This document shows positions 21,350-26,185 of a DNA stretch of 26,185 nt, in pieces; within the stretch, counting starts at the first letter, position 1, and every line of letters begins with the position of its first letter. Both the position numbers and the translations under genes were made by a program. This DNA is from Sva-07 sp964651825 (GTDB lineage: Bacteria; Actinomycetota; Acidimicrobiia; Acidimicrobiales; Ilumatobacteraceae). Location: assembly GCA_964651825.1 (NCBI GenBank), contig CAZYWK010000055.1:1-26185 (forward strand). Direction: 5' to 3'. Below the pieces are notes generated by a model that worked only from the letters and a program-made list of their open reading frames with translations, had not been told where the DNA came from and did not search any database.

Positions 21350-22452
21350 AGTGCTCCGGTTCGGGCCTGGCGCATGAGGAGCCAGAGGAGATAGGGGGCA
21401 CCGATGACGGCGGTCATGATGCCGACGGGCAGTTCGGTCGGGGCCAGGAGGCGCCGGGCGGCGAGGTCGGCGACGACGACCACGAGCGCCCCGACGAACG
21501 CCGCCGGCACGATGCAGGCGCCCGGTGAGTGGACCAGGCGCCGGGCGATCGGACCGGCGACGAACGCGACGAACGCGATCGGCCCGGCGGCCGCGACGCC
21601 CAGCGCGGCGAGTGCGACACCGACGCAGACGAGCGCGAACTTCGACCGCGACACGCGCAGACCGAGTGCGGCCGCCGTGTCGTCACCGAGCTCGAGCCGG
21701 TCGAGCGAGCGCTGCATGACGATCGCCAGTGGTCCGAGCACCAACAGCGCGTACCCGACGATGCGGACCTGGTCCCACGATCGCCCGTTCAGCGAGCCGG
21801 TCATCCACACCGCCGCACGCTGCACGTCATAGATGTTGGCGCGGGTGATCAGATAGTCGATGAACGCCTCGATGGCGAAGCCGGCGCCGATACCGACGAG
21901 CACGAGGCGGTAGGCCTTGACGCCCCGCTTCCAGGAGAGCAGGTACACCGCCACCGCGGCGAGGAAGCCGCCGAGGATCGCCCCCATCGCCACCTGGGTC
22001 GAGGAGCCGCCGACGTACACGATCATGACCACGGCACCCAGCGCGGCGCCCGAGTTGAACCCGATGATGTCGGGTGAGCCCAGGGGGTTGCGTACGAGCG
22101 CCTGGAAGATCGCGCCGGACATCCCGAAGGCGGCACCGACCCCGATGGCGACGAGCACCCGCGGCAATCGCAGCGTGCCGACGATGAACTCCGAGTCCTT
22201 CGTCGGGTTTCCGAGCAGGGTCGCGATCACGTCGCGCATCGGGATGGGGAAGTCGCCGACGCTGATCGACCAGCAGCCGACGACGACGATCAGGCCGGTG
22301 AGGACGAGACAGACGCTGATCGCGCGCGGATCGACCCGCACCGAGAACCAGCGGGTCCGGATGACCCGGCCACGAATCGGGAGATGTGCGGGCCGGACCG
22401 CCGACCGTCGATCGACCGTGGTGGTGACGGGTGGTTCGACGACGAGGGTCAC
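21346..22452 (-). CDS. FecCD family permease, second permease of the iron ABC importer
   Basis: 368 residues. The N-terminal tail is about 45 residues, then about nine to ten helices. It has LRLPRVLVAIGVGAAFGMSG, FQALVRNPLGSPDIIGFNSG (the usual 'RNPLa.PdilG...Ga' block) and AAGPIAFVAFVAGPIARRLV, followed by ELPVGIMTAVIGAPYLLWLL at the end. ATG 22452 overlaps the preceding permease stop and its own stop overlaps the ATPase start, so the three are coupled. It forms the channel with the 366-residue permease. Confidence 0.92.
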   Translation of the reverse strand: MTLVVEPPVTTTVDRRSAVRPAHLPIRGRVIRTRWFSVRVDPRAISVCLVLTGLIVVVGCWSISVGDFPIPMRDVIATLLGNPTKDSEFIVGTLRLPRVLVAIGVGAAFGMSGAIFQALVRNPLGSPDIIGFNSGAALGAVVMIVYVGGSSTQVAMGAILGGFLAAVAVYLLSWKRGVKAYRLVLVGIGAGFAIEAFIDYLITRANIYDVQRAAVWMTGSLNGRSWDQVRIVGYALLVLGPLAIVMQRSLDRLELGDDTAAALGLRVSRSKFALVCVGVALAALGVAAAGPIAFVAFVAGPIARRLVHSPGACIVPAAFVGALVVVVADLAARRLLAPTELPVGIMTAVIGAPYLLWLLMRQARTGAL

Positions 22453-23549
22453 AGCTGTGCCATCCGGGTGCGGCGGACGAGGAAGATGAACACCGGTCCA
22501 CCGATCGCGGCCGTCATGATGCCCACCTGGATCTCACCGGGCCGGGCGATGACGCGTCCGAGCGTGTCGCAGTAGAGCAGCAGCGTGGCGCCGGCGAGTG
22601 CCGAGGACGGGATCAACCAGCGCTGGTCGGCTCCGAACCACACCCGCATCATGTGTGGCACGACGAGCCCGACGAAGCCGATCGGACCGACCGCCGCGAC
22701 CGCGGCGCCGCACAGCAGCGTGATCGCCAGCGCCGACACCACTCGTGTGGTGTTGACCTTGGTGCCGAGCGATCGGGCCGCCTCGTCGCCGAGGGCCAGC
22801 GCGTTCAACTGTCGGCCCGCCGCGATGGCGATGACGAGCCCGACCAGGATGAACGGCATCACGTGCCACGTGACGTCGGTGCTGCGACCGGACAGCGATC
22901 CGACGGCCCAGAAGCGGAACTGGTCGAGCGTCGCCTGGTCGAGCAGCGTGACGGCTCCGGTGAACGCTCCGAGCAACGCCGACAGGGCGGCCCCGGCGAG
23001 CGCCAGGCGAACGGGGTTCGCCCCGCCGCGGCCCATCGAACCGAGGGCGTAGACGAGCACGGAGGTGATCGCGGCGCCGATGAACGCGAACCAGACGAGG
23101 CCGAGGATCTCGGTCGTGTCGAAGGCCCAGATCGCGAGCACGACGGCGAACGCGGCGCCGGCGTTGACCCCGAGCAGGCCGGGGTCGGCGAGCGGGTTGC
23201 GGGTGACACCTTGCATCAAGGCGCCGGCAACGCCGAGCGCCCCGCCGACCAGGACGGCCAGGATCGTGCGGGGCAGGCGCAACTCGCGGATGATGAGGTG
23301 ATCGGTGGTCGTCGGGTCGAAGCTGGTGAACGCCTCGATGACGGTGCTGTACGGGATCGACTTCGATCCGATCGCCAACGACACGAGCACACCCAACGCG
23401 GTGGCGACCAGCAACACGATCACACCGGTGGTGCGCCGGGCCCGGGTCGCGTGCGCCACTCGCAGCGCGGGGATGTGCGACGGTTCGAGCGGCTGTTCCA
23501 GCGATCGTTCGAGAAACGCCTCGGGATCCTCGATCTCCGTCGTTGACAT
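22449..23549 (-). CDS. FecCD family permease, first permease of the iron ABC importer
   Basis: 366 residues with a polar N terminus of about 40, then the same fold as its partner: LRLPRTILAVLVGGALGVAG, MQGVTRNPLADPGLLGVNAG, VAAVGPIGFVGLVVPHMMR, and PGEIQVGIMTAAIGGPVFIFLV. The 'GPIgFvGLvvPH..R' block is complete here, as in FepD-type subunits. ATG 23549 lies 8 nt after TATCCT, with an iron box just upstream over the -35 position. The importer operon should therefore be switched off when iron is plentiful. Confidence 0.93.
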   Translation of the reverse strand: MSTTEIEDPEAFLERSLEQPLEPSHIPALRVAHATRARRTTGVIVLLVATALGVLVSLAIGSKSIPYSTVIEAFTSFDPTTTDHLIIRELRLPRTILAVLVGGALGVAGALMQGVTRNPLADPGLLGVNAGAAFAVVLAIWAFDTTEILGLVWFAFIGAAITSVLVYALGSMGRGGANPVRLALAGAALSALLGAFTGAVTLLDQATLDQFRFWAVGSLSGRSTDVTWHVMPFILVGLVIAIAAGRQLNALALGDEAARSLGTKVNTTRVVSALAITLLCGAAVAAVGPIGFVGLVVPHMMRVWFGADQRWLIPSSALAGATLLLYCDTLGRVIARPGEIQVGIMTAAIGGPVFIFLVRRTRMAQL

Positions 23550-23557
23550 CGGGCACG

Positions 23558-23563
23558 AGGATA
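23558..23563 (-). promoter_or_regulatory. Candidate -10 hexamer (TATCCT) of the iron importer operon
   Basis: TATCCT on the minus strand, 8 nt before ATG 23549. The iron box at 23575-23593 covers where the -35 would be. Confidence 0.55.
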
Positions 23564-23574
23564 CGCCGAATCTA

Positions 23575-23593
23575 TTAGGTGCAGCTAACAGAA
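23575..23593. promoter_or_regulatory. IdeR/DtxR-like iron box
   Basis: TTAGGTGCAGCTAACAGAA agrees with the 19-bp actinobacterial IdeR/DtxR consensus at 14 positions by my count, with a TTAG-N6-CTAA dyad at its centre. It lies over the -35 of the permease-ATPase operon and 50 bp from the divergent PPOX-like gene. Iron-loaded repressor binding here would block the importer. Confidence 0.7.
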
Positions 23594-23631
23594 CGAGAGA
23601 GCAGCTCTGTTCGAATCCTGGGTCGGACCGT

Positions 23632-23637
23632 TACGGT
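23632..23637 (+). promoter_or_regulatory. Candidate -10 hexamer (TACGGT), leaderless start of PPOX-like gene
   Basis: TACGGT, then 6 nt, then GTG 23644, in the same GTTACGGT context as before the XRE gene. Confidence 0.5.
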
Positions 23638-23643
23638 GAGTCC

Positions 23644-24186
23644 GTGGGACAGAGTTACGAATCGATCGACGATCCGACGGCTGCCTTCATCGCCGCCCAG
23701 CACCTGTTCTTCGTGGCCAGCGCGCCGAGCGAGGGCGGCCACGTCAATCTGTCGCCCAAAGGGCTCGACACGCTCCGCGTGCTCGGCCCGAACCGGGTGA
23801 CCTACCTCGACCTGACCGGCTCGGGTGTCGAGACGATCGCGCACCTGCGCGAGAACGGGCGGATCACGTTCATGTTCTGCGCGTTCGACGGCCCGCCGCG
23901 CATCGTGCGGGTGTACGGCACTGGCCACGTGCACGTGCTCGGCGAGCCCGGCTACGACGAGCGGATCGACCTGTTCCCGGAGATCCCCGGGTCGCGGGCG
24001 ATCATCGACGTCGATGTCGATCGCGTCTCGGACAGTTGCGGCTACGCAGTGCCGAAGATGACGTTCGCCGCCGACCGCGACGTCCTCAACCGGTGGGCGG
24101 CCCGCAAGTCCGCCGACGATCTCGCCGAGTACCGTCGCTTCGCCAACAGCGAAAGCATCGACGGCCTCCCCGCCCCCTTCGCGTAG
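23644..24186 (+). CDS. Pyridoxamine 5'-phosphate oxidase-fold family protein
   Basis: 180 residues from GTG 23644. It begins YESIDDPTAAFIAAQHLFFVASAP, then HVNLSPKGLDTLRVL, then TYLDLTGSGVETIAHLREN and GRITFMFCAFDGPPRIVRVYG, the familiar pattern of a PPOX-fold flavin-binding group (split barrel). These proteins bind FMN, F420 or haem-like cofactors; few have a proven reaction, and a pyridoxamine oxidase role should not be assumed. The frame is open upstream of 23644, but the strong protein family start and a -10-like hexamer 6 nt upstream decide for this GTG. It is divergent from the iron importer, sharing its 94-nt control region. Confidence 0.88.
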   Translation: MGQSYESIDDPTAAFIAAQHLFFVASAPSEGGHVNLSPKGLDTLRVLGPNRVTYLDLTGSGVETIAHLRENGRITFMFCAFDGPPRIVRVYGTGHVHVLGEPGYDERIDLFPEIPGSRAIIDVDVDRVSDSCGYAVPKMTFAADRDVLNRWAARKSADDLAEYRRFANSESIDGLPAPFA

Positions 24187-24188
24187 CC

Positions 24189-24208
24189 CGTTCTCGTTGA
24201 CGAGAACG
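24189..24208. terminator. Hairpin between convergent PPOX-like and binding-protein genes
   Basis: CGTTCTC / GAGAACG stem (9-bp arms with TG at the centre, so a 7-bp stem and 6-nt loop in practice) in the 30-nt gap between two convergent stops. It can serve both strands; no T-run. Confidence 0.6.
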
Positions 24209-24216
24209 CTGTCTGC

Positions 24217-25338
24217 TCAGACGACGTCGGGGTCGGCGGCTTGCATCGTCGGCAGCATCCGGTTGATGGTGCGGGCGTAGTCGGCGCGGCTGTAGGACAG
24301 GAGGAACCTCCAGGTCGGGCTGTACTGCCCGGCGGCGACGGCCGGGATCACCGACCAGATCGGTTGACCCTCCGTCTCGGCGAGTTCGGCCTCGGTCGTG
24401 CGGTCGTCGATCAGGAAGACATCGGCCCCGACAGTCTCGACGAGCTCCCAGCTCACGACCGAGTCCTCGGGCCCGTCGAACACGTCGAGGCCGTGCTCCA
24501 CGTAGAACTGGAGCTCGGGGTACGAGTCGATGGGGGCGATGAACAGCCCGATCGGCGCCGGACCGCCGAACGCCGCAGTCAGGCCGGGCTTGTCGGCCAC
24601 CAATGCTTCGAGATCGGCGACCGCCGTGTCGAAGGCCGCGGCATCGGCCCGGTTCTCGGCGCTGTCGAGGTCGGCGCCGAGGAGCACGGCCAGCTCCTCG
24701 GTCCGCTCGATCCCGTCGAGCACCGGCGCGTTCGCGTCGAAGGCGACGAACGGGGCGATCTCACCGGCCAGCTCCTCGGTGTTGGCGTCGGTGAAGCCTT
24801 GGAGGAACTCGCCGCCGTAGGTGTAGGTGACGATCATGTCGGGGTCGAGCGCGGCGAGTGCCTCGAGGTCGACTTCGCCGTAGCTCGTCGAGATCGGCAC
24901 CATTGCCTCGGTGTCGGCGCCGGCGTCGATCAGCGCCGGGTTCGTGGCGATGTCGTTGAAGGCGATGATGCCAACCGGTTGGATGCCGAGGTCGACGAGG
25001 GCCGGCACGATCGCCTGCCAGGCGACGACGCGCGTCGGCGGCTCGTCGAACGTCAGCGTTTCGCCTCGATCGTCGACGAAGGTGAGCGGGCCCGCCGTCG
25101 TCTCGTCGGCCTCCGGCTCGGTCGTCTCGTCGGCGGCGTCGCTGCCGGGAGCCGTCGTTTCCTCGACCTGCGTGTCGGTGGCCGGGGTCGCGGTGTCCGT
25201 CGCGGTGCCGTCGTCGCCGCTGTCGGAGGAGCACGCGGCGAGCCCGGCAAGCAACGTGACCGAGACACCGAGGGCGAGCATGCGGTGCAGGCGGGTGGGA
25301 TGGGCAGCGGAGGGAGAGCAGCAGCGTGAGCGGAGCAT
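24217..25338 (-). CDS. Iron-siderophore ABC transporter substrate-binding lipoprotein
   Basis: 373 residues from ATG 25338, preferred because AGGA stands a fitting distance upstream. A signal peptide of Arg/His-rich head and LALGVSVTLLAG core ends in lipobox LAAC with lipidated C36. A Thr/Glu/Asp-rich linker (about 37-90) follows. The binding domain (about 92-360) is Peripla_BP_2-like: VDDRGETLTFDEPPTRVVAW at its start, then VPALVDLGIQPVGI and LEALAALDPDMIVTYTYGG. It binds a ferric siderophore outside the membrane and should deliver it to the FecCD/ATPase importer encoded 0.7 kb away; the PPOX-like gene lies between them on the other strand. A second iron-box-like site stands upstream. Confidence 0.9.
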   Translation of the reverse strand: MLRSRCCSPSAAHPTRLHRMLALGVSVTLLAGLAACSSDSGDDGTATDTATPATDTQVEETTAPGSDAADETTEPEADETTAGPLTFVDDRGETLTFDEPPTRVVAWQAIVPALVDLGIQPVGIIAFNDIATNPALIDAGADTEAMVPISTSYGEVDLEALAALDPDMIVTYTYGGEFLQGFTDANTEELAGEIAPFVAFDANAPVLDGIERTEELAVLLGADLDSAENRADAAAFDTAVADLEALVADKPGLTAAFGGPAPIGLFIAPIDSYPELQFYVEHGLDVFDGPEDSVVSWELVETVGADVFLIDDRTTEAELAETEGQPIWSVIPAVAAGQYSPTWRFLLSYSRADYARTINRMLPTMQAADPDVV

Positions 25339-25380
25339 CCCGTCATCCTGTCCACTGGTCGGCATCATTCGCAAATGCTA

Positions 25381-25399
25381 TTAGGTACTCCTACTATGG
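25381..25399. promoter_or_regulatory. Weak iron-box-like site upstream of the binding protein
   Basis: The nine bases CTATTAGGT (25378-25386) are identical to those at the iron box of the importer operon (23572-23580). The rest of the 19-bp site agrees poorly with the consensus (about 10 of 19 by my count). It lies about 43 bp upstream of the lipoprotein ATG, between it and the divergent YihY-like gene. Confidence 0.4.
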
Positions 25400-25421
25400 C
25401 GGCCCGTGAGGGAGGGCTGGC

Positions 25422-25427
25422 TACCCT
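25422..25427 (+). promoter_or_regulatory. Candidate -10 hexamer (TACCCT), leaderless start of YihY copy 2
   Basis: TACCCT, then 6 nt, then ATG 25434. Same spacing as at the XRE and PPOX-like genes. Confidence 0.45.
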
Positions 25428-25433
25428 CCTGTC

Positions 25434-26185
25434 ATGTCGTGGACCATCCCGCATCCCGTGCGGTGGGGGTTCGACATCGGCGTGGCGACCTATGGCGAAT
25501 GGCGCTCGCACCGGACGATCCGGCTCGGCGCCGCGGTCGCGTACTACGGGTTGTTCGCGCTCGTGCCGGTGCTCGCGCTCAGCTTGGCGATGGCCGGCCG
25601 CATCGTGTCGAACGCCGACGTGGCGGCCTACCTCGACGACCGGATCACGAGGATCTTCGGTCCCGAGGCCTCCGGCTTCGCCGAGGCCATCTCGGCAACG
25701 CTGGGATCGACCGGAACGATCGCCGGCCTGGGGCTGATCGGAGCCGCCGCGCTCATCCTCGCCGCATCGCTGCTCGTGCTCTCGCTGCAGGATGCGCTGA
25801 ACACGATCTGGGAGCTTCCGGTGCGGCCCGGCCTGCGCAACTCGGCGCTCCGGCGGCTGGGCGCGTTCCTCGTGATCCTGGCCGCGGGGCTCGTGCTCGT
25901 CGTCGGGTTCACCATCAACTCGGTCACGGCGCTGCTCGATCGGATCGTGCCCGACGTCGTGCTGCTCGAATCGGTGTCGGCCCTGTTCGGCGCCGCCGCC
26001 TCGTGGGCACTGGGTGTGGCGGTGTTCGTGCTCCTCTTCCGCTACCTGCCCGACAAGCGCGTGCCCTGGCGGCCGGCGGTCACCGGCGGCGCGGTCACCA
26101 CTGCTCTCGTCGTCTTCGGCACGGTGCTGATCGGCTGGTACCTCCGCCACTTCGGGGCGGCGTCGGTGCCCGGCGCGGCCGGCGC
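25434..26185 (+). CDS. YihY/BrkB family inner membrane protein (copy 2, 3' end outside window)
   Basis: 250 codons are visible from ATG 25434 and the frame is still open at the window end. It starts MSWTIPHPVRWGFDIGVATY, then RLGAAVAYYGLFALVPVLAL, the usual first YihY helix with its AAxAYY..F..P block. Next is GLGLIGAAALILAASLLVLSLQDALNTIWEL, marked here for the 'L..aLN.iW' motif, then helices around 139-160, 180-205 and 215-235. The LPDKRVPWRPAVTGGAVTTAL segment is the well-conserved late block. This copy is closer to canonical YihY than copy 1. It is probably leaderless. Transport or envelope function is unproven in the family. Confidence 0.88.
   Translation, partial: MSWTIPHPVRWGFDIGVATYGEWRSHRTIRLGAAVAYYGLFALVPVLALSLAMAGRIVSNADVAAYLDDRITRIFGPEASGFAEAISATLGSTGTIAGLGLIGAAALILAASLLVLSLQDALNTIWELPVRPGLRNSALRRLGAFLVILAAGLVLVVGFTINSVTALLDRIVPDVVLLESVSALFGAAASWALGVAVFVLLFRYLPDKRVPWRPAVTGGAVTTALVVFGTVLIGWYLRHFGAASVPGAAG

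Noticed and set aside
1..26185. tRNA, rRNA, CRISPR arrays, insertion sequences and phage genes
   Set aside because: None recognised on either strand; no transposase, integrase or Cas-like motif was found.

Overview
This is a high-GC window, densely coded on both strands, from an actinobacterium. The signs are: TANNNT hexamers 6-8 nt before start codons (leaderless-type initiation), frequent GTG starts, a deazaflavin (F420)-type nitroreductase, a GPGG-motif small membrane protein, and an IdeR/DtxR-like iron box. The gene mix (glycolate oxidase, beta-carbonic anhydrase close to a Mycobacterium type) would fit an aquatic Acidimicrobiia/Ilumatobacter-like genome, but that placement is inference; no rRNA or marker gene is present. 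The sequence carries one 100-N scaffold gap (12495-12594).

Layout. 1-710: truncated geranylgeranyl-reductase-family flavoprotein (-), divergent from a diadenylate-cyclase-like (DAC) protein (805-2238, +). 2177-4763 (-): three-gene operon of nitronate monooxygenase, single-pass membrane protein and HTTM membrane protein, joined by start/stop overlaps. 4846-6110 (-): ECF sigma factor coupled to a membrane-anchored DUF3224-like protein, a candidate unusual anti-sigma pair. 6301-10439 (+): class III aminotransferase, D-2-hydroxyacid dehydrogenase, a 17-codon bridging ORF, beta-carbonic anhydrase and a YihY/BrkB membrane protein. 10514-12081 (+): SPFH/band-7 protein with a coupled three-helix membrane protein, closed by a strong hairpin. 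12124-13572: SnoaL-like protein and XRE/MmyB-like regulator, divergent around a perfect 40-bp operator. 13544-15964 (-): DHA2-type drug exporter and TetR repressor with a palindromic operator over the promoter. 16111-19720 (-): glcD-glcE-glcF glycolate oxidase operon. 19824-20421 (-): Ddn-like nitroreductase and GPGG small membrane protein. 20489-23549 (-): siderophore-type ABC importer (two FecCD permeases and an ATPase) under an iron box. 23644-24186 (+): PPOX-fold protein. 24217-25338 (-): the matching lipoprotein binding protein. 25434-26185 (+): a second, truncated YihY/BrkB protein.

Most notable: a family of palindromic elements (arms CGTTTGCGTCGGGAT / ATCCCGACGCAAACG) occurs three times around the glc operon: just after glcF, upstream of glcD, and inside glcF. 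The internal copy is translated in frame as about 20 residues in the linker between the two iron-sulfur domains and the CCG domains. It resembles in principle the protein-invading palindromic elements known from Rickettsia. Other second-look items are the DAC domain that keeps its DGA motif but has lost RHR, the sigma-DUF3224 pair, the N gap that looks artefactual (19-bp identical flanks whose merging restores one reading frame), the two-site operator, and the repeated leaderless promoter layout.
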